Shown in pieces: positions 50,359 to 60,352 of a DNA stretch of 64,000 nt; positions within the stretch are counted from its first letter, which is position 1; the number at the start of each line of letters is the position of its first letter. The position numbers were made by a program, and so were the translations under genes. The DNA comes from Nostoc cf. commune SO-36. GTDB lineage: Bacteria; Cyanobacteriota; Cyanobacteriia; Cyanobacteriales; Nostocaceae. The stretch covers positions 6,384,501 through 6,448,500 of the forward strand of contig NZ_AP025732.1 of the NCBI RefSeq assembly GCF_023734775.1, given 5' to 3'. A model generated the notes under the pieces. The model worked only from the letters and a program-made list of their open reading frames with translations. It ran no database searches and was not told the origin of the DNA.

Positions 50359-50898
50359 CTAAAATCTATCCGTTTCTTGAGGCGTTCCAACTGCTCCTGG
50401 TTGAGCGGTAAATAAGTTTTGAGCAGCTTCATTCTGATATATACACCTAATATCAGGTTTATCACTGTCCAAGCTACCTGTAAAGCCAAAAGTGTTCAGG
50501 CGATTTTTGCAATCTCTTACCTGCTCAGATGTCACCAACTTACGTTGCTCTAAAAGCGCCCAGTTATTTTGTCGGATTACACATCCAGGACGCATACTCG
50601 GCTGCGAAACATAGACGTTGAATGGGTTGAGAGTGACGAACAGTCTAGCATCCATCACCATTGCGCTGGCTCCGTTCTGCACGCAAATCTCAGGGTTAGG
50701 TGCTTTCAAATCAATAAATTCACGGGAAGCCACATTTGATGGAGCCAACGTGGTTGTAGAACTAAAAGCAATACCAATTCCAATTCCCAAAATCAATACT
50801 CCTCCCATAATTGCAATGGTAAAGAGGTTAAACATAGGGGATTGGAAAATCGAGGGTTTGGAAGTAGTAGCCGATCTACCAGTGGGTTTACGTCTCAT
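50359..50898 (-). CDS. DUF3172 family membrane-anchored protein
   Basis: The 179-aa product has a basic N-terminus and one TM helix (FTIAIMGGVLILGIGIGIAF). A soluble domain follows with four Cys (NPEICVQNGASAMVMDARLF; RPGCVIRQNNWALLEQRKLV; RDCKNRLNTFGF; DIRCIYQNEAAQNLF). This is the cyanobacterial DUF3172 family, of unknown function. It is convergent with the AMIN gene, 53 bp apart. Confidence 0.85.
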   Translation of the reverse strand: MRRKPTGRSATTSKPSIFQSPMFNLFTIAIMGGVLILGIGIGIAFSSTTTLAPSNVASREFIDLKAPNPEICVQNGASAMVMDARLFVTLNPFNVYVSQPSMRPGCVIRQNNWALLEQRKLVTSEQVRDCKNRLNTFGFTGSLDSDKPDIRCIYQNEAAQNLFTAQPGAVGTPQETDRF

Positions 50899-51434
50899 TG
50901 TTGCTTAATCACCTTCACGCCGTTTGGCAGGGAGGGTCTAAATTTTTCTCCCTCTTTCAGTATGCCTATTCTTGACTGTAATTGTCTGCGGTTTTTAGGA
51001 CAGTATTTTTCTTACAGCGTATTTCAGGTAAATGAAGTACATGGGTAGGGGCAAAACATATTGTGCCCCTACGATTATCTGTATCTCACCAAGTTGCAAT
51101 CTGCTGTAAATGATAAATTAGGAACTTATTTAGATATATTGACAGAATTTCAACCTTGTCGGTTATTGTTTCCATCTTGAACAATTGGGAAGTATTTTTA
51201 TTTATCTGCCGATTAAGGTATGTTTATTACTTTTATGCTGCTTCAGATTTAAATCACAGAGTAACTGTTTTTAATTTCTATATTTCATTAACCAACCATA
51301 ACATATTTTCGCTTATAACTATCCCAGACGAATTTTTCGTATTCGGATGAGAAATTTTTGTTCCCCCTAGTAATTGATATGTCAAATAAGGTAACTTAAA
51401 ACTTAAGAAAGTTTTAATAAATCAGAAGAAGCAA
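50899..51434. other. Intergenic region with one palindrome
   Basis: It holds the hairpin GTAGGGGCA...TGCCCCTAC at 51045-51072 (10-nt loop) and AT-rich DNA upstream of the ABC permease. No gene is supported. Confidence 0.5.
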
Positions 51435-52262
51435 GTGACATCTCAAAAAGCGTTATTTTCAAGCAAGAAGTTCAAAACTTCGCAACTTCAAATCCTTCTA
51501 GCTGATAGTTTGACTATTTTCTGGGGAGATTGGTTAGATTTACGTGTGAGAATCGTACAAGTTGCTGCATCAGGCTTAATCTCTCCACTGATATATATTT
51601 TAGCTTTTGGCTTGGGTTTGGGTAGTTCTATCAAACCAGGCTCAGGGATTAGTGGTGACTATAACAACTATTTGGAATTTATACTACCGGGGATGGTGGC
51701 GCTATCATCGATGACGATTAGCTTTGGTGGTACGACATTTTCAATTTGTGGAGACAGACTATTTAGCAAAACCTTCGAGGAATTGTTGTTAACTCCCATC
51801 CACCCTTTAGCGTTGCACATCGGTAAAATGCTGGCGGGAGTCGTGCGGGGACTGATGACATCCGGTTCTGTGATTTTGGTAGCGGTGCTATTGACTGGCA
51901 ACTGGAATTTTCTCAACCCACTATTTTTATTGTTGGTAGTGCTGAATTGTTCAGTATTTGCTGGGTTAGGGGTAATTGTGGGTTTAAGTGTGCGATCGCT
52001 CGAATCAGTTGGACTTTACAACAATTTTATCATTATCCCCATGTCTTTCTTAGGAGCAACTTTCTTTGACCCTGGTACGTTACCATCTGCCCTCAAAGTC
52101 GTAGTTTACCTGTTGCCGTTGACCTACGCCAGCATTGGATTGCGTGCAGCTGCCCATTTACCCTTGTCCCAGTTTCCTTGGTATACTATACCGATTTTGC
52201 TGGTGATTGCGATCGCTCTTTCTCTGTGGGGTGGTTATAAATTCGCTCACCAACAAGATTAA
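51435..52262 (+). CDS. ABC-2 type transporter permease
   Basis: The start is GTG. The 275-aa product has six hydrophobic helices and the ABC-2 motif region YLEFILPGMVALSSMTISFG, and ends with VVYLLPLTYASIGLRAAAHL. This resembles NodJ/DrrB-type export permeases. Its ATPase partner is not adjacent, so the substrate is unknown. The gene is single, convergent with the zinc-ribbon gene. Confidence 0.9.
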   Translation: MTSQKALFSSKKFKTSQLQILLADSLTIFWGDWLDLRVRIVQVAASGLISPLIYILAFGLGLGSSIKPGSGISGDYNNYLEFILPGMVALSSMTISFGGTTFSICGDRLFSKTFEELLLTPIHPLALHIGKMLAGVVRGLMTSGSVILVAVLLTGNWNFLNPLFLLLVVLNCSVFAGLGVIVGLSVRSLESVGLYNNFIIIPMSFLGATFFDPGTLPSALKVVVYLLPLTYASIGLRAAAHLPLSQFPWYTIPILLVIAIALSLWGGYKFAHQQD

Positions 52263-52283
52263 AGTAATTCCTTAAAGCCTTAA

Positions 52284-52787
52284 TTACAACCTGTGCTTTA
52301 ACTGTTGAATTTTTTGTAAAACTTTTTCCCGATCCTGCCTCAGCTTGAGCCATCGGGGTAGGCGACTGGCAAGGCTGCCATTATGCCAGCCTAATGTGTC
52401 ATCTGCCAAGCGTTCTCGCAACGTTGATTGAACATAGTTTTCCAAAAAGCTCAAATGTGCTTCATTGTAAGCCCATAATACCTGACCGCAACAAGAGATT
52501 TGGAGCGACAGAGGCAATCCAAAAAAATGGTCTAATATTCCATACCGGGAATTTCTTTGAGCTATGTAATTGTTTTGCCACAATCTATATTTTCGTTTAG
52601 CAATATTTGACTGTTGTTTTGTATAGCTACAGTGCTGACAGGTAATTCTTTTGATTGAACTGAGACTTGATTGCTCAGAGTTTACACTCAATACCCTAGC
52701 AGTGCAATCGCACTGTGGACAACAAACTAAAATTTTTTGCTCAAAATCAGAAAGCCGTTTGTTATAGTCTTTAAACCTTATAACCAT
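52284..52787 (-). CDS. Zinc-ribbon protein of unknown function
   Basis: The 167-aa product has two CxxC pairs (VCCPQCDCTARV and ITCQHCSYTK) forming a zinc ribbon. Next come a Trp/Tyr-rich segment (KYRLWQNNYIAQRNSRYGIL) and LPLSLQISCCGQVLWAYNEA, then a helical basic tail (RWLKLRQDREKVLQKIQQLK). I do not recognise a named family. Nucleic-acid binding is a guess from the ribbon and basic tail. Confidence 0.75.
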   Translation of the reverse strand: MVIRFKDYNKRLSDFEQKILVCCPQCDCTARVLSVNSEQSSLSSIKRITCQHCSYTKQQSNIAKRKYRLWQNNYIAQRNSRYGILDHFFGLPLSLQISCCGQVLWAYNEAHLSFLENYVQSTLRERLADDTLGWHNGSLASRLPRWLKLRQDREKVLQKIQQLKHRL

Positions 52788-53120
52788 TTCACCTCAAGCC
52801 TGTTACGTGGTATCCTCCTGAAACAGTAATAAACCACAGTTTATGAGAAAAATATCGACTGCCCACATATATTGTCTAATTTGTCAATACATCAATTCTA
52901 ATTTAGTTTTTTTATAAAGATTGCGTGAAATTACTAATTATCATGATAAAGCATTAGAAGAATTGCTTTATAAATCAAGCTATGAGTAAATATAAACTCA
53001 GTGAGTAAACATACTTTGACCAGTATTTATCTAGCAAGTAAATAGCAGGTTAAAAGTGAGTTTTTACTCTTTGATTTAATCCACTCGGTATAGCATTCTT
53101 TTCATGAAAAGGACACAAAT
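52788..53120. other. Upstream region of the exported protein gene
   Basis: AT-rich DNA without a gene. The ATG at 53121 is preceded by AAAAGGACAC, a plausible ribosome-binding site. Confidence 0.5.
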
Positions 53121-53783
53121 ATGACTACAATCGCCACCAAAATAGCCTTGTCTGTTTTAGGAGCAGCAGGAATTAGTTTTTTATCTTTGACACCAGCGAG
53201 AGCCGTCATATTGGTAGAACCCATAGTGACGACTACGAATGAAGAGATACGCCTAATTAGAGACCCAAGAACCCTTGGAAAAGATATTTTACCAGGGCTA
53301 AGAATAGAATATGGTGTCCCAGATCGAGCTAACAACTTGCTAAATGACACTGGGAATAATATAGGAAGCTTGGTATTTGATTTAGCAACACTTTCCTACA
53401 CTAATTCCAGTTCTAATCCATCATTTAATAATGAATCGGTGGAGTGGGGAGATGTTGATGGAGATGGAAGGATTGGTTTCTCTAGTATTCCTGGTCTAGA
53501 GGATATCTTTAAAACTGTTACCATTAAAGGCAATATTCTGACTTACAGTGGTGGCGAAATTCCAGACGGAACCGTATTTTTCAATCGATTTGCTACCCAG
53601 CCGAATTTAGCTCCAGGCGGTGGAATCATTCCATCAGCACCACCCCCACCAGCAGATCAAGATGGGCCGATTAGGGTAGGTACTTATTACACCGCCATTC
53701 CTGAATCAACTAACGTTTTGGGTGTACTGCTCTTTGGCTCTTTAGGCGTAGCTTTAAAACTAAAGCGATCGCTACACTGTTAA
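53121..53783 (+). CDS. Exported PEP-CTERM-like protein
   Basis: The 220-aa product has a signal peptide (ALSVLGAAGISFLSLTPARA). A beta-rich Asn/Gly/Asp-rich body follows (WGDVDGDGRIGF). The tail reads IPESTNVLGVLLFGSLGVAL followed by KLKRS. The tail is a PEP-CTERM variant (PES for PEP), normally recognised by an exosortase. Function of the body is unknown. It stands alone, next to a repeat-rich spacer. Confidence 0.8.
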   Translation: MTTIATKIALSVLGAAGISFLSLTPARAVILVEPIVTTTNEEIRLIRDPRTLGKDILPGLRIEYGVPDRANNLLNDTGNNIGSLVFDLATLSYTNSSSNPSFNNESVEWGDVDGDGRIGFSSIPGLEDIFKTVTIKGNILTYSGGEIPDGTVFFNRFATQPNLAPGGGIIPSAPPPPADQDGPIRVGTYYTAIPESTNVLGVLLFGSLGVALKLKRSLHC

Positions 53784-53857
53784 CACTCTTATGGGGGACT
53801 GCCTCCCCCTTTCAAGGGCTACCGTGTACACAAAAGTCTTTTAGAGTTGTTGTATGA

Positions 53858-54080
53858 AAAGGAGTCAGAAGTCAGAATTCAGGAGTCAGAATACCCCATG
53901 TCTATTCGCGCAGCGTCTCCAAGAGTTGTCAGGGGTTTCAAGCAAGGAATACTTTTTTCTCCTCCACGACTGAAGTCGCTTGCTCTAGACCATGATTCCT
54001 CCACCAGTCGCACAGAATTCAATTCTGTTAGCGGATAGCTAAGGTTTAGCCCATTCTGGCTCCTGACTCCTGAATTCTTC
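53858..54080. repeat. Large foldback repeat, copy 5
   Basis: It begins GGAGTCAGAAGTCAGAATTC and ends CTCCTGACTCCTGAATTCTT. Its right part is the same as copy 1 (GTTAGCGGATAGCTAAGGTT). Confidence 0.75.
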
Positions 54081-54101
54081 TTCGGTAACTTAAAGAAGGT
54101 T

Positions 54102-54263
54102 AAAGGTGCAGGTCAATGCATTAAAGGTGCAAGTCGATGCATTAAAGGTGCAAGTCCATGCATTAAAGGTGCAAGTCCATGCATTAAAGATGCAAGTCAA
54201 TGCATTAAAGGTGCAGGTCGATGCATTAAAGGTGCAAGTCGATGCATTAAAGGTGCAGGTCAA
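54102..54263. repeat. 21-bp tandem array, 7.7 units
   Basis: The unit is AAAGGTGCAAGTC[GAC]ATGCATT with few changes. There are no unique spacers, so it is not a CRISPR. The minus-strand translation (CTFNASTCTFNALT) is repeat-driven and is not called as a gene. Confidence 0.9.
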
Positions 54264-54373
54264 GAGACTTGTGTGTACACCGTAGCTTTCAAGGGTAGGG
54301 GTGCGATTCGTTGAGTGTTGAATCACGGTGAAAGTCCGTACATAGAGACTCCAATCGACAACCCAGAGTACAA

Positions 54374-54389
54374 ACGCGATTAATCGCGT
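54374..54389. terminator. Palindrome after argC
   Basis: ACGCGATTAATCGCGT is a perfect 16-base palindrome ending 8 bases beyond the argC stop. It is a plausible 3' end hairpin, although the zero-length loop makes it weak in RNA. Confidence 0.4.
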
Positions 54390-54396
54390 CTCATTT

Positions 54397-55371
54397 TTAT
54401 GACAATCCCAACTCTTCTGGAAAACCGAGCATGATGTTTAGGTTTTGGACAGCGGCTCCTGATGCGCCTTTACCCAGGTTGTCAAGACGAGCAACTAGCA
54501 ACACTTCTTTGGTAGTGTCATTGGCGAATACAAAAACCTGAACAAAGTTGGTTCCATTGAGTGCGATCGCATCTAAAAACGTTCCGTCTCTGAGCAGAGT
54601 AGAATCTTGGAATGGAACAACTTGCACGAATTTTTCACTTTGATAGTAGTCAGCGATCGCTTCATGGATAACCTCACCTGATGGTGGATTATCTAAAGTT
54701 CCTAGTGGCAAAGGCACTTGTACTAGCATCCCTTGCTCAAAATCTCCCACTGCGGGTATAAACAGTGGCGGCGATGCTAACCCTGAGTAATATTGCATTT
54801 CTTTGACGTGCTTATGCCCAAATTGCAAACCGTAGATGCCATAAGGATAGATTGACTCTGCTCCAGCTTGCTGTTCGTGGAAGGTATGGTATTGTTTAAT
54901 CAGATTTTTTCCGCCGCCAGAGTAGCCTGACACTGCATTAACGGTGATAGGAAAATTACTATTGAGAAGCTCTTTGGCAATTAACGGACGGATACAAGCC
55001 AAAAATCCTGTAGGATAACAGCCTGGATTACTGACAAACTGAGCGCTGGCGATTTTCTCTCGCTGTTCGGGATTGAGTTCGGGGAAGCCATATACCCAGT
55101 CTTTGGCTGTGCGATAGGCAGTACTAGCATCAAGGATTTTCACCCTAGTATTACTGACTAAGCCAACAGCTTCGCGGGCTGCGTCATCAGGTAGGCAGAG
55201 AATGACAACATCAACAGCATTAATTAGTTTGGCTCGCTCATTTGCATCCTTACGTTTAGACGCCTCAATACTAACTAACTCGATATCATCCCGTTGGTTG
55301 AGGCGTGAGTAAATTTGTAAGCCTGTGGTTCCTGATTCACCATCAATAAAAATCTTTGGTTTAGTAGTCAT
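54397..55371 (-). CDS. argC: N-acetyl-gamma-glutamyl-phosphate reductase (short form)
   Basis: The 324-aa product begins KIFIDGESGTTGLQIYSRL (nucleotide-binding GxxGxxG-like). It has the active Cys118 in VSNPGCYPTGFLA and the later HKHVKEMQYYSGL. Length and the GESGTTG start match the shorter type 2 ArgC. It makes N-acetylglutamate semialdehyde in arginine synthesis. It stands alone. Confidence 0.93.
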   Translation of the reverse strand: MTTKPKIFIDGESGTTGLQIYSRLNQRDDIELVSIEASKRKDANERAKLINAVDVVILCLPDDAAREAVGLVSNTRVKILDASTAYRTAKDWVYGFPELNPEQREKIASAQFVSNPGCYPTGFLACIRPLIAKELLNSNFPITVNAVSGYSGGGKNLIKQYHTFHEQQAGAESIYPYGIYGLQFGHKHVKEMQYYSGLASPPLFIPAVGDFEQGMLVQVPLPLGTLDNPPSGEVIHEAIADYYQSEKFVQVVPFQDSTLLRDGTFLDAIALNGTNFVQVFVFANDTTKEVLLVARLDNLGKGASGAAVQNLNIMLGFPEELGLS

Positions 55372-55488
55372 GCGCTTCTTAATTATATGTGAGTGATATT
55401 TTGACTAATTTAATACTTAAAAGAGAGGCAGGAGTCAGGAGCAAAGAATTACAGCAGTTTGCTTTTTAAGTGAGGTACAAAATGCAGG

Positions 55489-57038
55489 CTATTCTTCCCA
55501 AGCCAGAGTACGTTTCACTGCCTTTTGCCAAGTGCCAAAGTTGGATAAGGAGAAATCGCTTCTCGGCTCAAAGACACGTTCAATTTGCCGTTGTTCCACC
55601 AATGCTTCATAGCTCTCCCAAAATCCTACAGCTAAACCTGCTGCAAATGCTGCACCCTGAACGGTGGTATCTCGCATTATCGGGCGTTCAACTGGAATAC
55701 CTAGCACATCAGCTTGGAACTGCATCAGAAAATTGTTCTCGCAAGCACCACCATCTACAGTTAATCGCCCAACTGGAGTACTGCTAGACGCGTTAATTGC
55801 TTGCACCACCTCCAGAACTTGATAGGCGATCGCTTCCAGTACGGCGCGAACTAGATGCTCTGGTTGTACACTGGCGGTAATGCCAAAAAAGGCTCCTCTG
55901 GCGCTCATATCCCAGTAGGGGGAACCCAATCCACTAAATGCGGGCACAAAATATACTCCGCCGTTATCTTTTACCCGATTTGCCATCGCCTCTGTTTCAG
56001 CAGCAGTTTTAATCAACTTCAGGCGATCGCGCAACCACTGAATACAAGCTCCACTAGTAAACATACTGCCCTCTAGGGCATAACCGACATCTAAAGAATC
56101 TTTTGAATTTGTTTGTGTCCAGGCAACTGTAGAAATGAGTTGATGGTGCGAGCGTACAATTTGATTACCTGTGTGAGCAACCAAAAAGCTACCAGTACCA
56201 TAAGTACATTTCATCAAACCGGGGCGATCGCAGCCATGACCAAATAGAGCAGCTTGCTGATCTCCCAAGATGGCAGTAATGGGAATTTCTGCACCTAACA
56301 AAGTAGCATCAGTAATTCAAATACCCCTAAACTCGGCTGAATCTGGGGCAAAATATGAGCCGGAATTTGCAACAGTTTAAGTAAATTCTCATCCCATTCA
56401 CAGGTTTTGAGATTCATCAACATTGTCCGACTGGCGTTGCTGTGGTCAGTCGCATGGACTTTGCCACCTGTGAGATTCCACAACACCCAGGTATCAATAG
56501 TGCCTGCTAAAACATTGTTCAGGTCAACATCTGTAAAATATCTAATAGCCACCTGAGCTTGGTAGCAGAAAAATAGGCATCGATAATTAATCCGGTGCGA
56601 TCGTAAATTTCATCAGCGTAGCCTTGTTGTTGTAACTGGTGACAAAGGGGAGCAGTGCGGCGATCTTGCCAGACGATCGCTCTATGGATTGGTTTTACCA
56701 GTAGTTTTATCCCAAATCAAACAGGTTTCACGCTGTACAGTTAGTCCCAAGGCTGCGATCGCAGATGGAGCAATTTTGGCATTTGCAATTGCGGTTTTTA
56801 TTACCCAACATGTATCTTGCCAGATTTGTTCAGGGTCATGTTCTAACCATCCTGGCTGAGGATAATACTGAGTTAGTTCTTTATATGCCTGTCCAACAAT
56901 TTTGCCGTCTGCGTTAAATACAAAGGCGCGGTTGCCTGTTGTACCTAAGTCTAGTGCTAAGATGTAGCCCGGTGATGGAGTTGTGTTACCAAGTGTGTGC
57001 ATAGCTGCTTTGATATGCTGCGATTGCGATTTTAGCAA
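55489..57038 (-). pseudogene. glpK: Glycerol kinase with three frameshifts
   Basis: Four segments read in order: GYILALDLGTTGNRAFVFNA (start), then [13 protein letters not shown] to [10 protein letters not shown], then [20 protein letters not shown], then ITAILGDQQAALFGHGCDRP to GLGSPYWDMSARGAFFGIT. They need: one base removed in TTTT at 56693-56696, one added near 56540-56550, and one added near 56318-56321. Restored length is 517 codons from 57038, or about 505 from the ATG at 57002, normal for glycerol kinase. The enzyme phosphorylates glycerol. Sequence quality should be ruled out before it is called dead. Confidence 0.88.
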
Positions 57039-57146
57039 TACGCCCTCAATCAGATATACATTATTTTGGGTACGTTTTGAGTTTTGCGATCGCCTACGGC
57101 GGGGACTAGCCCATCGCGCAGCGTCTCCCCAGAAGAAGAGATGTAA

Positions 57147-58318
57147 TTAATCGAAATTTTTTAAGATTAAATGTTTTTTTAAGTCAAAACTGATAATACC
57201 TTCTTCTTGTAATTTGCCCATCAATCGTGTAATCGTTACTCTCGTAGTGCAGCAGGCGCTAGCAATATCTTCGTGAGTCAAGCGAACATTTAAGCGAGTC
57301 CCTCCTGGCACAGTTTCACCCACTTCTCGTTTCAAAAGTTCTAATAGATGGTACAAGCGTTCTTGTACCCGTCGTCTTCCAGAAATAACTAAAAAAGATT
57401 CTGTTTGTTGTAAACGCTGATTAATTTTTGGTAAAAATATGTGGCTTAAGGTTGGAGAAGCTGCTATCTCTGCCGCATAAATTGACACCAACTCAACATC
57501 AGAGAGGGCTGTTGCTTGGTAAATGTTTAGAGATGTCAAACTAGAGCCAAAAACCATCCCTGCTGTTGCCAATCCTATCAGCACTTCTTCACCCGTTTCA
57601 CAATACGTACTAAGTTTGACCCAACCCTGACAAACATACCAAATTAGTAATGGGTTAAGGGGAATAGTTTCTCCTTTACAATATTTATGTATAGGACGAT
57701 GATTGAAAAAGTCGCTATCATTCTTGACTATTGCTGATTCTAAATGCTTGCGCTCAGTAACATTTCGCAGTATCCAGCGCAGAGAGATTGCCTTACCTTG
57801 GTGGTTGCGGACAACAGCTACTGTAAAAGATGCATCAAAAAACTCGCCATAACGTTGTTGTAAACGTAGCAATAACTCTTTAACTCTGTCTGATTGCGAT
57901 AGTTGTATAAGTTCGCTACGAAGGTGCTGACGTTCTTGTAAAGGGACGAAGTTAATCATTGCTTTGCCAACCAAACAAATGCTTTGAAACATTGAGTAAC
58001 TTAGCTGCGGTGATGGTTAGCTTCTTGGATGATTCCTTCTGGATTAGTTACTAAATAGGCATCGGGTGCCAACTCAAATAAATCTTGGTAGTGTTGGCGT
58101 TCTGCTTCTAGCCACTTACGTGTTTGTAGTAGTTCCTCATTTTGCTGATACAGTTCCTCTGCCGCTAACTGCACTATCTTTAAGGTGTTATAGAGTTCCT
58201 TAAAAGCTTGCGGCAGAAGATCAGCAGGAATCCAAGGCAATACACTAGCAGTTTGGTATAAATCGGCTAAACGCTTGTGCAATACTTCTGTGCGTTGGAT
58301 AAATTTTTCTGTGTTCAC
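57147..58318 (-). pseudogene. PAS - Crp/Fnr-type regulator with two frameshifts
   Basis: The N-terminal 105 residues hold a helical region and the start of a PAS domain (LFELAPDAYLVTNPEGIIQE). The frame changes near 58005-58015 and again near 57975-57985. Removing one base at each gives LVGKAMINFVPLQERQHLRS and a total of exactly 390 codons. The rest has a PAS end (SLRWILRNVTERKHLES), a cNMP-like barrel (GEEVLIGLATAGMVFGSSLT) and a Crp helix-turn-helix (THEDIASACCTTRVTITRLM). It would act as a cytoplasmic transcription factor. The indels sit in CC and TTT runs. Confidence 0.8.
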
Positions 58319-59483
58319 CTTAAGTTCCCGCTACTTGCTTGCAGAGGTTGAGCAAAAAAATCTACTAGATAAATCCTTGGAAAAATCCACATATTGTTAA
58401 GTATTATTTATAACTTTGGTAGGAAAACTCAGTAAACTTAACTAAATATGAGCGCCAAAGGTGCTGAACTCAAATTATGCTAATTTGTGACTAAATTCAT
58501 TCATAAGCCAGTCAAAATTACGACTAGCAGAGAAATTACATAAGATCCTACAGACGGAAACCTGGATCTCAACCTTAATTTATCAGTATGTTTTAACCGC
58601 TTTGCCATTCCCCCAATGAATGATTTTGTGCTAATGATAATTGTTTCCATTATTAGTAGAGTACCTGATAATATTCCCCCCAACTTCCATCACAAGAATA
58701 AAGCATCTACCACCAAAGACATAGAATCTAAGTTAAGTTTGTTTGTGTCCATGAATACCTCATCTATTAATAAACAAGCAATAGTCGAATCACATATCTA
58801 TAAAATTGCAACATAGATATTAATTAGTTAAAACTATTTGTATACAACAGCACATTCTAAATTAATAATTATCCGCCTCTTTAGTTAGAGGATAAATGAA
58901 GTAGTAAGCTGGTGTAATTTAACAATGCGTAACAGCTAATCAACGCGCAATTTATGGGGAGTGATGAGTAAGGTGTCAATACGATAAAATCTCGTCGCTC
59001 CTTTTTACTTACTTGCGGATTTTCATCAGTACTCCGCCACATGAAAGTTAGATTTTATTAAAAGTTCATATACTTTTTGCTTTAGTTAGTTAAATATGCG
59101 ATCTAAGAGTTGATGTTAGATAAATAAAATTTTTTAAGAATTCAGTAACATTCCTCTTTGATTTACAAGCTAAGTCCAACTAAGATATTGATAGTTGTGC
59201 AGGCTTAGTTGATTTAAAAGAAGTCGATTATTCCAGGTGTATCTATTTTCTATATCTCTATCAGGCTGACTCAATAGTCTTAAAATAACTGCTATCTTTT
59301 AACAAAAGAGAAGTTTACCTTATCCTTGCCTTCTAAAAAAGGTGATTGAGATAGATGCGGTTGTTGTGAGCGAATTAATGTACTAAGCATTAGTAGTCTA
59401 TTGATTTGTAACTCGCTGTGTTCAACTTTTATTAAGCAACAGCGTCACGATTTCTATTGGTCAACTAATAACACACAACTTCT
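58319..59483. other. 1.16-kb AT-rich region without a supported gene
   Basis: Both strands hold only short frames without RBS or recognisable content (58501-58683, 58616-58816). Near 58930-59000 there are short GCGCAATTTATGGGGAGTGA-type sequences that I could not assign. Possible regulatory DNA or decayed sequence. Confidence 0.45.
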
Positions 59484-59522
59484 TTGAGCTTTGAATATTT
59501 ATCAAACGATTTTACAATCCCC

Positions 59523-59840
59523 ATGCAACAATATATTTCTAATTTGCTCATACTGGTATTAGGAACAAGCTCGATTTTCATTGTTACTCCATCTCAAGCT
59601 CAAACTCCAGTAAAACCAAACAGTCAAAATACTGAGGATATTAGCCCCATATCTTCAAATTCACCTGCGACTATCCAATTGAGTGATTTGACCAATTCTA
59701 ATAATAGCAAACCGCCTATCCTCTCTGAGGTAGTTAATAACTCTTCTGCTGCTAATGCCAATATAACTGCAAATGATCAGCCTAAGTCAAGAATTCCTAT
59801 ATCCAGCAGAATATTTCCCACAGCTTCAATGCAGCAATAA
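59523..59840 (+). CDS. Small secreted hypothetical protein
   Basis: From the ATG at 59523, the product is 105 aa with a signal peptide (QQYISNLLILVLGTSSIFIV, cleavage near PSQAQ). A Ser/Asn/Pro-rich low-complexity chain follows. A longer start at 59484 is less likely. I do not recognise a family. Confidence 0.5.
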   Translation: MQQYISNLLILVLGTSSIFIVTPSQAQTPVKPNSQNTEDISPISSNSPATIQLSDLTNSNNSKPPILSEVVNNSSAANANITANDQPKSRIPISSRIFPTASMQQ

Positions 59841-60352
59841 TTAGTGCTAATACCAATTTTATGTAAACTTGCACTTAATGATTGCTCTTTATCCCTTGGT
59901 GGTTCGTTTAATAAATATTAGGTGCATTTTCATAGCGAAATGGTATAGATACTAAACATTTGAATTAATTATTCGTTGGCTGAAACCCTTATAGAGACGT
60001 AGCAGTGCTACGTCTCTTTGTTTTCACTTCTGTGTCTATTAGATATTTAATGAAAAGAATGTAGAGACGTAAAATTTAACTGGAGTTTGTCCCACTACGT
60101 TAAATTTATGTACAAGGATTTCAGGTGGATAAAATTCTAAATCTCTCTCCTTTTAGAAGAGAGATTTAGAGAGAAGTTTTCTAGATAGCGTGAAAAGTCA
60201 GAATTGAGAACCGCTATCTACTATACAGCACTTCCGGCAGCTATGAGGTACATCCTCAAAGCTAAAAGCTATGTTAGGAGAGAGGCAATAAGAAAAACTG
60301 TATTGCATAATAGCGGGAAGCGCTGTATATGTGAACCATACCCTGATTTGCT
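59841..60352. other. Intergenic region with two hairpins
   Basis: 59993-60017 is AGAGACGTAGCA-G-TGCTACGTCTCT followed by TTGTTTT, a terminator-like copy of the 41979 palindrome. 60139-60167 is AAATCTCTCT...AGAGAGATTT with a 9-nt loop. No gene seen. Confidence 0.6.

Larger units (their letters stand above)
53819..54285. repeat. Repeat cassette bounded by 21-bp inverted repeats
   Basis: 53819-53839 and 54265-54285 are inverted copies with two mismatches (core GTGTACACA). Between them are a foldback repeat (53858-54080) and a 21-bp array (54102-54263). Confidence 0.65.

Noticed and set aside
54102..54263. Possible CRISPR array
   Set aside because: The units are contiguous 21-mers with no unique spacers, and no cas genes are in the window.
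58501..58816. Short frames on both strands in the 58-kb gap
   Set aside because: They overlap each other, have no start signals and no family features.
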